Notes: generated by a model from the letters alone, not told the origin. 23,027 bases of DNA from Pollutimonas sp036675955 (GCA_036675955.1 JAKFDW010000091.1:1-23027), one strand, 5' to 3'. Numbered from the stretch's first letter, positions 1 through 8,785 are shown. Program-made: numbers and translations.

Positions 1-1
1 C

Positions 2-1141
2 AACAAGGTCGAGGAAAACAATTCCGATGAGCTGTTCTACCGGCCCAGGCATCCCTATACCCGGGCGCTGCTGTCCGCCGTCCCCAGGCTGGGCTCCATG
101 AAAGGAAGCAGCGAGCCGGCGCCGTTTGTGCTGCTGGACCAAGGCACATCGGATGCGGTCGCCGATGGGCAGGCTGCAGAACAGGGGGTCAGTACCGCCC
201 GGTACGACGCCGGACCGCTGCTGCAGGTCGACAAGCTGGTGACCCGCTTCGATATTGCAAGCGGCGTCTTCGGCCGTGTGCGGCAACGCGTGCATGCGGT
301 GGAGCAAGTCAGCTTCGATCTCTATCCCGGCGAAACGCTGGCTATTGTGGGTGAATCCGGCTGCGGCAAGACGACCACAGGCCGTTCGCTGGCCCAGCTG
401 GAGCGCATCCGCGGCGGAAAGATTCTGTACGACGGTCAGGATGTCAGCCACTTTCACGGTAGCCAGATGCAATCCTTGCGCCGGCATATCCAGTTCATTT
501 TCCAGGATCCGTTCGCCTCGCTTGATCCCCGAGTCACCATAGGCTATTCCATTATGGAGCCGCTCCTGATCCACGGCGTGGCCAAGGGGCGGGAAGCCGC
601 TGAGCGCGTGCGCTGGCTCATGGAAAAGTGCGGGCTGACACCGGAAATGGCCGACCGCTACCCGCACGAGTTTTCGGGCGGGCAACGGCAACGGATCTGC
701 ATTGCGCGGGCGCTGGCCTTGAATCCCCGCGTCGTGATCGCCGACGAATCGGTATCGGCCCTGGATGTCTCGATACAGGCACAGATCGTCAACCTGCTAT
801 TGAAACTGCAGCGTGAACTGGGGCTTGCTATCCTGTTCATTTCCCACGATATGGCAGTGGTCGAGCGCATCAGCCACCGCATCGTGGTCATGTACCTGGG
901 ACAGGTCGTTGAAATCGGCCCCCGGCAAGCGATTTTCGAGAATCCCCAACATCCCTATACCCAAAAACTGATGGCGGCCGTACCGGTTGCCGATCCCGCT
1001 TTCCGACATCGGGCGCATTCGCTGCTGGTCGATGAAATTCCCAGCGTCGTAAGAAGCGTGCACGACGAGCCTGTGGTCCAACCCCTCGTTCCTGTCAGTG
1101 CCGGTCATTTTGTCGCGCGTCACCCCATAGGCGTCTATTGA
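2..1141 (+). CDS. Double-ATPase peptide/glutathione-type ABC transporter ATP-binding protein, 5'-truncated by window edge
   Basis: This is the cytoplasmic ATPase that energises import of an oligopeptide-like substrate. The frame is open from base 2, before any start codon, and its first residues (HPYTRALLSAVP) are the typical C-terminal end of a DppD/OppD-type ATPase. A complete second ATPase follows, so the protein is a tandem fusion of the GsiA/YejF kind with most of its first half outside the window. Counting from the Met at base 98, the second half has Walker A GESGCGKTT (85-93), Q-loop Gln136, signature SGGQ (193-196), Walker B ending in Glu217 and H-loop His250. The oligopeptide ATPase tail motif HPYT recurs at 285-288. 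The Walker B region reads ADES instead of the usual ADEP. A solute-binding protein gene follows 25 bp downstream; permeases are presumably upstream. The fusion is well supported, the substrate is not. Confidence 0.9.
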   Translation, partial: NKVEENNSDELFYRPRHPYTRALLSAVPRLGSMKGSSEPAPFVLLDQGTSDAVADGQAAEQGVSTARYDAGPLLQVDKLVTRFDIASGVFGRVRQRVHAVEQVSFDLYPGETLAIVGESGCGKTTTGRSLAQLERIRGGKILYDGQDVSHFHGSQMQSLRRHIQFIFQDPFASLDPRVTIGYSIMEPLLIHGVAKGREAAERVRWLMEKCGLTPEMADRYPHEFSGGQRQRICIARALALNPRVVIADESVSALDVSIQAQIVNLLLKLQRELGLAILFISHDMAVVERISHRIVVMYLGQVVEIGPRQAIFENPQHPYTQKLMAAVPVADPAFRHRAHSLLVDEIPSVVRSVHDEPVVQPLVPVSAGHFVARHPIGVY

Positions 1142-1166
1142 AGTCTCAGCTCATCGGAGGTTCATC

Positions 1167-2669
1167 ATGTATAAAACCCCAATCAAGCTTGCACTTTTAA
1201 CCGGACTGTTTTTCTCCAGTGTTGCATGGGGGCAAACGACATTGCGCATAGGATTGCAGGACGACCCCGATCAACTGGATCCCGCGCGGGCACGGACTTT
1301 TGTCGGACGCATTGTGTTCGCATCGCTGTGCGACAAGCTGGTCGACATCACGCCTGAACTGGAGTTTGTGCCCCAATTGGCAACGAAATGGTCGTGGCCC
1401 GACAATAAAACACTCAAGTTCACCCTGCGCGAAAACGCGGTGTACCACGACGGCACGCCGATAGACGCGGCGTCGGTAAAGGCGAATCTCGAGCGGGCCA
1501 AGAATCTGCCGGACAGCAACCGGAAAAGCGAATTGGTGACGCTGGCCAGCGTGGATGCGCCTGATCCGAAAACAGTGGTGCTGCATCTGACCCAGCCCGA
1601 CGCCTCGCTGCTGTCGCAGTTGTCCGACCGTGCCGGAATGATGCAGTCGCCCGCCAGCTTCGATAAGGATCCCGGCAAGAATCCTGTGTGTTCCGGGCCA
1701 TATCGCTTCAAGAGCAGGGTGCAGAACGATCACATCACGCTGGAAAAATTTGCCGAGCACTGGGATGCGGCCAACTACCATTTCGACACGGTGGTGTTCC
1801 GTCCCGTGCCGGACGCCACAGTGCGCTTGAACAATATGCGCTCCGGTGGTCTGGACATTGCAGAACGCCTGGCGCCGGCCGATGCGCAAACGGTCAAGGA
1901 CGATCCCAACCTTAGTTTCATGCCAGTCACCGGACTGGGGTTCCAGGCCATTTCAGTGAACTTTGCGCACGGCCCGCGGGCTGACAACGCTTTCGCCAAG
2001 GATGCGCGCGTCAGGCAGGCGTTTGACCTTTCCATCGACAGGGACGCCATCAACCAGGTGGTCGGCATGGGGCTTTATCAACCCGCGTTCCAGCCATTTC
2101 CCCCGGCCAGCTTTGCCTACGACAAGGGAATCGAGCGCAAGGGCCGCGATGTCGAAAAGGCGCGCGCCCTGTTGAAGGAAGCGGGGTTGGAACGCGTCAA
2201 GGTGGAAATCTCCTTTGGAAACAACACTATCATGCAGCAGGTGTTTGAGCTGATACAGGCCATGGGCAGCGAGGCCGGTTTCGACATCAGCCTACGCCCC
2301 ATGGAGTTCGCCGCGCTGCAATCGACCATGGCCCGCGGCGACTTCGAGCTTGCGCAGGCGGGATGGTCCGGCCGTGTGGACCCCAGCGGCAATGTATTCC
2401 AGTACGTATCCTGCAAGGGCAGCCTGAATGACGGCAAATTCTGCGATGAGACGATGGACAAGCTGCTCAACGATGCGCGTGAAGAACTGGATGTAGAAAA
2501 GCGCAAAGGCCTGTATCGCGAGTTCCTGAAGCAGATGCAGCAGAAGCATCCTATTTTCTACACCTACTATCTGCCCTGGACGTTCGGCGTGCAGAAGCGG
2601 GTGCAGGGCTTCGTGCCTTATCCGGACGGCCTGGTGCGCTTGAAGGGTGTCACACTGGCCCCGCAATAA
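1167..2669 (+). CDS. ABC transporter solute-binding protein, family 5 (peptide/glutathione type)
   Basis: This periplasmic protein (500 aa) captures substrate for the ABC transporter whose ATPase gene ends 25 bp upstream. The N-terminus is a classical signal peptide: Lys near the start, hydrophobic core LALLTGLFF, and a probable cut after AWG near residue 22. The mature part follows the SBP_bac_5 pattern: a start like LRIGLQDDPDQLDPA, then LATKW, then YHDGTPIDAASVKANLER, with later segments typical of the DppA/GsiB lobe structure. The length is normal for the family. The start is supported by GGAGG about 6 bases before ATG. Gene order (fused ATPase, then binding protein) resembles gsiA-gsiB, but glutathione, dipeptide, opine or another ligand cannot be told apart from sequence alone. 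Confidence 0.9.
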   Translation: MYKTPIKLALLTGLFFSSVAWGQTTLRIGLQDDPDQLDPARARTFVGRIVFASLCDKLVDITPELEFVPQLATKWSWPDNKTLKFTLRENAVYHDGTPIDAASVKANLERAKNLPDSNRKSELVTLASVDAPDPKTVVLHLTQPDASLLSQLSDRAGMMQSPASFDKDPGKNPVCSGPYRFKSRVQNDHITLEKFAEHWDAANYHFDTVVFRPVPDATVRLNNMRSGGLDIAERLAPADAQTVKDDPNLSFMPVTGLGFQAISVNFAHGPRADNAFAKDARVRQAFDLSIDRDAINQVVGMGLYQPAFQPFPPASFAYDKGIERKGRDVEKARALLKEAGLERVKVEISFGNNTIMQQVFELIQAMGSEAGFDISLRPMEFAALQSTMARGDFELAQAGWSGRVDPSGNVFQYVSCKGSLNDGKFCDETMDKLLNDAREELDVEKRKGLYREFLKQMQQKHPIFYTYYLPWTFGVQKRVQGFVPYPDGLVRLKGVTLAPQ

Positions 2670-2702
2670 GTTAGTCGATCAAACTTGACGAATGTCAACG
2701 GG

Positions 2703-2722
2703 ACCGGCCGTGGAAGGCCGGT
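2703..2722 (+). terminator. GC-rich hairpin after the ABC operon, weak terminator candidate
   Basis: ACCGGCC (2703-2709) pairs perfectly with GGCCGGT (2716-2722) around a 6-base loop, 34 bp after the binding-protein stop. There is no T-run after it, so it is not a canonical intrinsic terminator. It may still end or stabilise the ABC transcript. Confidence 0.3.
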
Positions 2723-2833
2723 TCAAGGCCGTGGCGCTGCCTTGGCGATCTTACAATTTCTTTCTGTTTCCTGAAACGCCGCAGCCTGCGACGCCGCGAT
2801 GGAATTTCCCAAGAGAAGAAAGGATGGTAAGCA

Positions 2834-4789
2834 ATGCAAGGCCTCATAGCCAATTTGAGAATGTGGCAAAAATTCGCCCTCATTGGCGTCCTGGCGCTGG
2901 GAATGCTAGCCATTCCCACGACGCTGTTGGTAAAAATGCACCTGGATCTGGTCGGCGAAGCGCGCGCGAAGGCGGCTGGAATCACCCCGTCGGGCGAAGT
3001 GCTCAAGCTCATCCGGCTCACTCAGCAACATCGCGGCCTGGCGGCGGTCTTGCTGTCCGGCGATACTGGGCAAGGCGAGGCCCGCAAATCCGTGCAAGGC
3101 AAAGTCGATGACGCGCTGAATGAGACCGCACAAAGCGTGGCTTCGAGCCTGGCAGCCCCGACGCTGACATCCGAACTCGAAGCAATCAAGCGCGAATGGC
3201 AGGGCCTGGCGCTTGCGGTCAGCGGCGGCACTATCGGGACGCCTGAGAGCTTCGCCCGCCATACAGCGCTGATCCAGCAGCAACTGCGACTGCTGGACAA
3301 TATAGTGGAGCTGTCAGGGCTGTTGTTCGATCCTGATCCTGGAAGCCACTACTTGATAAAGGCGGTGTTCGGAGGCTTGCCCGAGCTGACCGAGAACCTG
3401 GGCCAGATGCGCGCCAAGGGCCTGCCCATCTTGGCGCGGGGCGCGGCCTCGCCGGTCGAGCGCATGCACATCGGCATCCTGGACAGCATGGCCCTGCACG
3501 CATTCGGCAATACCTATAGCGATTTTGACGAAGCGATGAATGAACCCGATTTGAAACCGGCGCTGGTTGACCCGGTGGCGGCTGCGCGTCGGGCGGCCGA
3601 GCAAGCGCTGGCCATGGCAAACGAAAAAATCGTTGAGGCTGAACGTCTCGATTTTCCGGTACAAGAGTATTGGGAAGGCATGAGCGGCGCAATCGATGCA
3701 CAATTCGCCGTGATGCGCGTCGCATTCCACGCTCTTGAACAAAGGCTCGAGGGCGGCGTCAGGGACGGGCAACGGTCGCTGATGATGGTGGCCGGCGTCA
3801 TTGCCGTGCTGGGGGTTGCGACTATCCTGCTTGCCTTGTTGGTGATGCGCATGACCGTCGGAGCAATCGGCCGGTCGCTGCGCGTCGCCCAGACCGTCGC
3901 GCACGGCGACCTGACGTCGACCATAGACATACGCAGCACCGACGAAACAGGCCAGTTGCTGCAGGCGCTGAGCAGCATGAACGCCAGCCTGGCCGGTATC
4001 GTGACCAAGGTGCGCGGCGGCACCCACAGCATTGCGACCGCGTCCGGACAGATCGCGGCCGGCAATATCGACCTGTCGGCGAGGACCGAAGCCCAGGCCA
4101 GTTCGCTGGAAGAAACGGCTGCCTCGATGGAGGAGCTGACGAGCACGGTAAGCCAGAACGCGGGCAATGCCCGGATGGCGAATCAACTGGCGCTGTCTGC
4201 CTCTGCGGTGGCCGTTCGGGGCGGCGACGTCGTCAGGCAGGTCGTCGACACCATGGCGTCTATCCATGTGTCCTCGCGACGCATCGTCGATATCATCGGC
4301 ATCATCGACGGCATTGCTTTCCAGACGAATATCCTGGCCCTGAACGCGGCGGTCGAGGCGGCGCGCGCCGGCGAGCAGGGCCGTGGCTTTGCCGTTGTTG
4401 CGTCGGAAGTGCGCAGCCTGGCACAGCGCTCCGCAGCCGCTGCCCGGGAAATCAAGGATCTCATCGACGAATCCGTCAAGCAGGTGGGAACTGGCAGCGA
4501 GCTGGCCAGTGTGGCCGGCCAGACCATGGACGAGGTTGTGGACAGCATCAAGCGGGTTACCGATATCATGGGCGAAATAACCGTGGCCAGCCAGGAGCAG
4601 ACTTGCGGAATCGAGCAGATCAACCAGGCTGTTGCCCAGATGGATCAGGTCACGCAGCAGAATGCCGCCCTGGTCCAAGAGGCGGCGGCCGCCACACTGG
4701 CATTGCAGGAACAGGCCGAAGACCTGGTCGCGGCAGTGAGCGTATTCCGCACGCCAGCCGATGCGCGCAGCGCCTTGTCCCTGCTATAA
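2834..4789 (+). CDS. Methyl-accepting chemotaxis protein
   Basis: This 651-aa inner-membrane chemoreceptor signals through CheA/CheW. It has a first membrane segment near residues 14-34, a roughly 280-residue periplasmic sensor region with no family I recognise, and a second membrane segment near 317-339. A HAMP linker follows, then the long coiled-coil signalling domain. The conserved hairpin tip is visible near residues 508-523 (EAARAGEQGRGFAVVA), as are methylation-helix stretches such as SSLEETAASMEELTSTV. There is no NWETF-like CheR/CheB tether; the protein ends SALSLL. AAGGA lies about 10 bases before the start. It stands between the ABC operon and serA with its own spacing, so it is probably a separate unit. 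The ligand is unknown. Confidence 0.95.
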   Translation: MQGLIANLRMWQKFALIGVLALGMLAIPTTLLVKMHLDLVGEARAKAAGITPSGEVLKLIRLTQQHRGLAAVLLSGDTGQGEARKSVQGKVDDALNETAQSVASSLAAPTLTSELEAIKREWQGLALAVSGGTIGTPESFARHTALIQQQLRLLDNIVELSGLLFDPDPGSHYLIKAVFGGLPELTENLGQMRAKGLPILARGAASPVERMHIGILDSMALHAFGNTYSDFDEAMNEPDLKPALVDPVAAARRAAEQALAMANEKIVEAERLDFPVQEYWEGMSGAIDAQFAVMRVAFHALEQRLEGGVRDGQRSLMMVAGVIAVLGVATILLALLVMRMTVGAIGRSLRVAQTVAHGDLTSTIDIRSTDETGQLLQALSSMNASLAGIVTKVRGGTHSIATASGQIAAGNIDLSARTEAQASSLEETAASMEELTSTVSQNAGNARMANQLALSASAVAVRGGDVVRQVVDTMASIHVSSRRIVDIIGIIDGIAFQTNILALNAAVEAARAGEQGRGFAVVASEVRSLAQRSAAAAREIKDLIDESVKQVGTGSELASVAGQTMDEVVDSIKRVTDIMGEITVASQEQTCGIEQINQAVAQMDQVTQQNAALVQEAAAATLALQEQAEDLVAAVSVFRTPADARSALSLL

Positions 4790-4862
4790 ACAGGGCTGAG
4801 TATGTATTAACCGCGAAGATGCGTCACAATGCTATTTTGGTGTTTGCTGGAGCCTTGATTTA

Positions 4863-6062
4863 ATGACCCGTATTGTCCTTTTTGAAAATATTCATCCCAG
4901 TGCGAAAGAGGTTTTCGTCGCGGCCGGATTCAACGACATCGTCACGCATGCGTCATCGCTGCCTGCACAAGCTCTTGCCGAGGCATTGCAGGGCGCCAGC
5001 CTGGTGGGCATACGCTCCCGTACGCATCTCGATGCGACGCTGCTGGCGGGGGCGGTCGATCTAAGGGCTGTCGGCTGCTTCTGCATCGGAACGAATCAGG
5101 TCGATCTCGACACGGCAATGCTGCATGGTGTGCCGGTATTCAACGCACCCTTTTCAAATACACGCTCCGTTGCCGAGCTGGTGCTCGGCGAGGCCATTCT
5201 CTTGTTGCGCCGCATCCCTGAAAAGAATGATCGCGTGCACCATGGCCACTGGGACAAAACCGCGGATGGCGCCTTCGAGGCGCGCGGCAAGACGCTGGGC
5301 ATCATAGGCTACGGCAATATCGGATCGCAGGTCGGTACCCTGGCCGAAGCGGCCGGCATGCGGGTCATATTCCACGACGTGGAAGCCAAACTTCCACTCG
5401 GCAATGCGCGCGCAAGCACTTCGCTGCTGAAGCTGCTCGCACAATCCGACGTGGTCACGCTGCACGTGCCCGGCGGCAAGGCTACCCAGAACATCATGGA
5501 CGCCACAACCATCGCCGCCATGAAACCAGGGTCCATTCTGATCAACGCTTCGCGCGGCACGGTGGTCGACATCGATGCCCTGCACGATGCGCTGGAATCC
5601 GGTCATCTTTCGGGCGCGGCAATCGATGTGTTCCCCACCGAGCCCAAAAGCGCCAACGAGGCGCTGAACAGTCCCCTGATCGGTATGCGCAACGTGATTC
5701 TTACGCCGCATATCGGTGGCAGTACACAAGAGTCCCAGGAAAATATCGGCCGGGAAGTGGCCGAAAAACTGCTGCGTTTCGTATTGAGCGGGACCACCAA
5801 GGGGGCGGTGAATTTTCCCGAGATTCCGTATCACGAAGCGGCCGGCACGGCGCGTATTCTCCATGTGCACCGGAATCTGCCGGGCGCCATGGGCACGCTC
5901 AGCAATTTGATGGCCGAGCACGGCCTGAACATCGTTAGTCAGCAGTTGCAGACCCGTGGCGCTATCGGCTATGTAATATCCGACGTCGAAGGCTCGGTCG
6001 ACGACACCATCATTTCGGTGTTGCGTTCGCATCCAATTACAGTGCGCTGCGACCTGGTGTAA
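4863..6062 (+). CDS. serA: D-3-phosphoglycerate dehydrogenase
   Basis: This cytosolic enzyme (399 aa) oxidises 3-phosphoglycerate with NAD to 3-phosphohydroxypyruvate, the first step of serine synthesis. The Rossmann motif is G149-Y-G151-N-I-G154. The catalytic residues of the 2-hydroxyacid dehydrogenase family are in place: Arg231 (NASRG), Glu260 (PTEP) and His283 (TPHIGGST). The C-terminal 70 residues form an ACT domain (RILHVHRNLPGAMGTLSNLM onwards), as in the short E. coli-type enzyme that is feedback-inhibited by serine. Length matches that type. GGAG lies about 10 bases before the start. A MarR-type gene begins 15 bp after the stop and may be co-transcribed. Confidence 0.95.
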   Translation: MTRIVLFENIHPSAKEVFVAAGFNDIVTHASSLPAQALAEALQGASLVGIRSRTHLDATLLAGAVDLRAVGCFCIGTNQVDLDTAMLHGVPVFNAPFSNTRSVAELVLGEAILLLRRIPEKNDRVHHGHWDKTADGAFEARGKTLGIIGYGNIGSQVGTLAEAAGMRVIFHDVEAKLPLGNARASTSLLKLLAQSDVVTLHVPGGKATQNIMDATTIAAMKPGSILINASRGTVVDIDALHDALESGHLSGAAIDVFPTEPKSANEALNSPLIGMRNVILTPHIGGSTQESQENIGREVAEKLLRFVLSGTTKGAVNFPEIPYHEAAGTARILHVHRNLPGAMGTLSNLMAEHGLNIVSQQLQTRGAIGYVISDVEGSVDDTIISVLRSHPITVRCDLV

Positions 6063-6077
6063 GCCTGCGTTCGAACC

Positions 6078-6518
6078 ATGACGTCGTACAACAACCCCAG
6101 CCGCAGTGTCGACGGAACGCCCACGGCAGCCGATTACCAGACGCTGGCCACGTTTCGTCTTGCCTTGCGGCGGTTCATTGCGTTCAGCGAAACGGCTGCG
6201 GCCGACGTCGGCCTGATGCCGCAACAGCATCAGGCATTGCTTATCATCAAGACGCTTAGCCTGAAGTCGTCGCCCAGTGTCGGCGACGTGGCCGAGCAGC
6301 TGCTCATCCGTCACCATAGCGCGGTCGAGCTGATCAACCGCCTGGTCCGAATGGAGCTATTGCAGCGTTACCGCGACCACGAAGATCGCCGCCGGGTGCG
6401 CGTGGCGCTCACACCCCTGGCCGAAGACAAGCTTGCCGTGTTGTCCAGCGCGCACTTGAACGAATTGCGTGCCGTGCGCCCGCTGCTTGTGAGTCTGCTG
6501 AATCACTTCCACGACTAG
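6078..6518 (+). CDS. MarR-family transcriptional regulator
   Basis: This is a small (146 aa) DNA-binding regulator, expected to act as a dimer. The winged-helix region runs from about residue 55 to 115: SVGDVAEQLLIRHHSAVELI is the helix-turn-helix, followed by the wing with the family signature DRRRVRVALT. It begins 15 bp after serA and may be read from the same transcript. No clear ribosome-binding site precedes the ATG, which fits coupling to serA translation or a misplaced start. The effector and targets are not evident. The stop codon shares its last base with a long inverted repeat. Confidence 0.85.
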   Translation: MTSYNNPSRSVDGTPTAADYQTLATFRLALRRFIAFSETAAADVGLMPQQHQALLIIKTLSLKSSPSVGDVAEQLLIRHHSAVELINRLVRMELLQRYRDHEDRRRVRVALTPLAEDKLAVLSSAHLNELRAVRPLLVSLLNHFHD

Positions 6519-6560
6519 GGCCTGTTAACACTACTCTCCTTGAGTAGTGTTAACAGGCCC
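6518..6560. repeat. Perfect 19-bp inverted repeat between convergent genes, possible bidirectional terminator
   Basis: GGGCCTGTTAACACTACTC (6518-6536) is an exact reverse complement of 6542-6560, with loop TCCTT. Each arm contains the self-palindrome GTTAAC. It lies between the stops of the MarR gene (+) and nsrR (-) and starts on the last base of the MarR stop codon. A T-run is missing on both strands, so it is not a textbook intrinsic terminator. A transcript of either strand would fold into a very stable stem that could end transcription or protect 3' ends. It may also be a dispersed intergenic repeat. Confidence 0.7.
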
Positions 6561-6582
6561 TGAACCCTTGCAGGCGTTTCAG

Positions 6583-7038
6583 TCAGCTGATGTCCACCAG
6601 TTTGATCACATGTGGAGACGGTGGGGGACCGCAGCTTGCCTGTTCAGGCAGAATGTCCGCCAATGTATAGCCGTCCAGATGTTCCAGGAACTTCTGCAGT
6701 GCGCCGTCGATGATGCCGGTCAAGCCGCAATGGCCGCTCAATGTGCAGCGGTGGCCTGTTGCGAAGCACTCGACCAGCGCCAGGTCGTTCTCGGTATCGC
6801 GCAGCACGGCGCCAATAACGATGTCTTCGGGGCGGCGCCCCAGGCGCATGCCCCCGTTCTTGCCGCGCACCGTTTCGATCCAGCCGCGCTGCGCCAACCT
6901 GTGCGTGATCTTCATCAGGTGCGGCTCCGAAATATCGTAGGCCTGGGCGATCTCGGAAATCGTGCACAAGCGCTCCGGATGCCTGCCCACATACATGAGC
7001 AAACGCATGGCATAGTCTGTCATGGCGGTCAGGCGCAT
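6583..7038 (-). CDS. nsrR: Rrf2-family nitric-oxide-sensing repressor NsrR
   Basis: This 151-aa repressor binds DNA in a form carrying an Fe-S cluster that nitric oxide destroys. The N-terminal winged helix (MRLTAMTDYAMRLLMYVG, then ISEIAQAYDISEPHLMKI) is typical of Rrf2 proteins. The three cluster cysteines are Cys91, Cys98 and Cys104 in the pattern ECF...C.....CGL, the NsrR arrangement rather than IscR or RsrR. GGAGA lies about 5 bases before the ATG chosen; an alternative Met lies 5 codons in. It is the last gene of a trHb-nnrS-nsrR operon, 20 bp after nnrS. A 23-bp dyad upstream of the operon fits its own binding site. Confidence 0.92.
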   Translation of the reverse strand: MRLTAMTDYAMRLLMYVGRHPERLCTISEIAQAYDISEPHLMKITHRLAQRGWIETVRGKNGGMRLGRRPEDIVIGAVLRDTENDLALVECFATGHRCTLSGHCGLTGIIDGALQKFLEHLDGYTLADILPEQASCGPPPSPHVIKLVDIS

Positions 7039-7058
7039 GCTGTCTCCGATTTCATGGT

Positions 7059-8306
7059 CTATTGCTTCTTCAAAATGGTGGATGCCACTGGATCTTTAGC
7101 CGGCGCGACGGTATAGCGCGGGCGTATCAGCATGGGCACAAAGCGCCAAAGATAAAGCGCCATGGCAAGAATCCAGCACGATGCGGCGGCCTGCAGCAAC
7201 CAGCCGCTTGCCCATGACGGCCACAATGCGGCCAGACGCAGCACCACAGACGCGACCATCAGGTAGTAGCTGATCAGCATGCTGGCATCCAGGGCAAGAG
7301 GACGGCCCAGGTGACCCAGGGCGGTACGCGTCAGCATGCCTATGATCAGCACCGCAAAACCACCCATGCCGATGATATGGACATGCACGGCCGATCGCGT
7401 CAATACGCCTGCAGCCAGACCGCTGCTGTGTATTGCTGCAAACAGCAGGCCTATGCCCATAGCTGCATAGCCCAGGTACAGTATCCACAGCATGGGCTTG
7501 TGCAGTACCGAAAAAGGTTTCCAGCATGTAATCTGCCAAAGGCTGATGATGCCGACAAGCGCAAACGCCAACGCCGTATACAGCGGCAGGCCAAGCACAC
7601 TCAACACAACAGCCGCGACGCTCAGTGCCAACTGCACCTGGCCGCTGCGCACCTGCACGGGCAACTCCAGCCCCGGGACCATGCGCATGGCGAAGAAGGG
7701 AATGACACGCCGGCCAATCAGCAAGGCAATGATCGCCATGCAGATCAGTCCAAGATCGAAACGCTGCATCAGCAGTATGTAGTCGCCGGCAAGCGCAGCC
7801 TTCAGGTAGAGCACATTGGCGACGCCCAGCCCCAGGACCAGCCACGGGACGCCATAATTCCGGCGGCTCTTTCCTTTCAGCATGACCCGCATCAGGCACA
7901 CCGCGCTGATGGCGAAAAATGCCGATTCACTGGTCGCGGCTATCCAGAAACCTGTTGTGCCGCCGAACAGATAACAAAGGCGCGCAACGGCCCAGAGCAC
8001 AGTGACCAGGGCCAGCGGCGCTCCCTTCAACGGATTGAACCCCGTCCACGTGGCGCTGGCCGTAAGAAGGAAAGCCACCGCAATCGTGGCAATAAAGCCC
8101 CACAGCATTTCATGGGCATGCCACGCCACAGCCGACAGCGGTTGCCCGATGAACTGAGGCGCGAAAATCCACAATGCAATGGATATCAGCGCCCACCCCG
8201 CACCCGCAATATAAAGCGGACGAAACCCCAGCCCCAGAAACGCCGTCATGTCAGGCCGATTCCCACCCGCCGCCGCGTTCTGGTTGATTGATTGCACGCT
8301 AGCCAT
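7059..8306 (-). CDS. nnrS: NnrS family multi-pass membrane protein
   Basis: This 415-aa protein is almost entirely hydrophobic with about 12 membrane segments. NnrS proteins are haem/copper membrane proteins that protect cells from nitrosative stress; the exact chemistry is unsettled. Family hallmarks visible here are WHAHEMLWGF (His63, His65), FLLTASATWTG, the conserved RVIPFFAMRMVPG and the late HIIGMGGFAVLIIGMLTRTALGH segment. Its ATG overlaps the end of the truncated-haemoglobin gene by 8 bp, and a GGAG-type site lies about 7 bases upstream. nsrR starts 20 bp downstream. Co-location with NsrR and its operator strongly supports a role in NO defence. Confidence 0.92.
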   Translation of the reverse strand: MASVQSINQNAAAGGNRPDMTAFLGLGFRPLYIAGAGWALISIALWIFAPQFIGQPLSAVAWHAHEMLWGFIATIAVAFLLTASATWTGFNPLKGAPLALVTVLWAVARLCYLFGGTTGFWIAATSESAFFAISAVCLMRVMLKGKSRRNYGVPWLVLGLGVANVLYLKAALAGDYILLMQRFDLGLICMAIIALLIGRRVIPFFAMRMVPGLELPVQVRSGQVQLALSVAAVVLSVLGLPLYTALAFALVGIISLWQITCWKPFSVLHKPMLWILYLGYAAMGIGLLFAAIHSSGLAAGVLTRSAVHVHIIGMGGFAVLIIGMLTRTALGHLGRPLALDASMLISYYLMVASVVLRLAALWPSWASGWLLQAAASCWILAMALYLWRFVPMLIRPRYTVAPAKDPVASTILKKQ

Positions 8307-8703
8307 TTCCTAACTCCGAGGGGATGCGATCAGGTTCGTTATTCATTTGATAGCCGAACCACAGGCTGCGGGCGATACGCTGCGCATACTCCTGCGCGCG
8401 TTCAGCCAGGGCGCGGTTCGAGAGTTCTTCGGTGGTGTCCCGAAATAGCGCCAGCCAGTGCTTGAACATATTCGCATTCAAGTCCGGCAACGCAACATGC
8501 TTGGGCATAGGCGTGCCATTGTAAGTACCCGCGCCTATCAACATGGATGACCAGAACCGGACCATGATCTTCAGGTGCGTGTCCCAATCCGAGATATGCT
8601 GGCCAAACACCGGCCCCAACAGGGCATCTGCCCGGACCCGATCATAAAAGCCGTAAACCAGCGCACTAATTTCTTCTTCGGTACAGAGTTCGGATCTATC
8701 CAT
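8299..8703 (-). CDS. Group III truncated haemoglobin
   Basis: This is a 134-aa globin of the Campylobacter Ctb type. Features include FYDRVRADALLGPVF (B helix with a Tyr at the B10-like position), His43 in the distal helix, the group III stretch RFWSSMLIGAGTYNG, and the proximal His69 in PMPKHVAL followed by HWLALF. An in-frame ATG 17 codons upstream exists, but the start at 8703 is preferred because AGGA lies about 6 bases before it and homologues begin near here. It is the first gene of the operon with nnrS and nsrR. Globins of this group bind O2 and NO; NO detoxification or signalling is inferred from the context. Confidence 0.88.
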   Translation of the reverse strand: MDRSELCTEEEISALVYGFYDRVRADALLGPVFGQHISDWDTHLKIMVRFWSSMLIGAGTYNGTPMPKHVALPDLNANMFKHWLALFRDTTEELSNRALAERAQEYAQRIARSLWFGYQMNNEPDRIPSELGNG

Positions 8704-8762
8704 GAAGCGTCCTGCCAGGGAAATAAGAGTGACGGAATCTGCGCCCGCCAGCATACAAACAT

Positions 8763-8785
8763 AAGATATATTGTAAGGTAATCTT
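8763..8785. promoter_or_regulatory. Putative NsrR operator upstream of the globin-nnrS-nsrR operon
   Basis: AAGAT (8763-8767) and ATCTT (8781-8785) form a dyad spanning exactly 23 bp. This is the 11-1-11 layout of the known NsrR site, whose half-site is AAGATGCYTTT. The half-sites here read AAGATATATTG and, on the other strand, AAGATTACCTT. The dyad extends outward to 7-bp arms (ATAAGAT/ATCTTAT). It lies about 60-80 bp before the globin start in an AT-rich patch that probably holds the promoter; TACAAT within it on the minus strand could be a -10. This implies NO-relieved autorepression. Confidence 0.7.

Noticed and set aside
2723..2751. Sigma-28 (flagellar) promoter before the chemotaxis gene
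   Set aside because: TCAAG and GGCGATCT resemble the two elements, but the spacing is about 2 bp too long and the second box is imperfect.
3314..4678. A 454-codon open frame on the minus strand inside the chemotaxis gene
   Set aside because: It is fully antisense to a clear MCP, has no family features and is an effect of high GC. Similar long antisense frames at 5154-6317, 7311-8291, 11316-12467 and 14141-15157 were dropped for the same reason.
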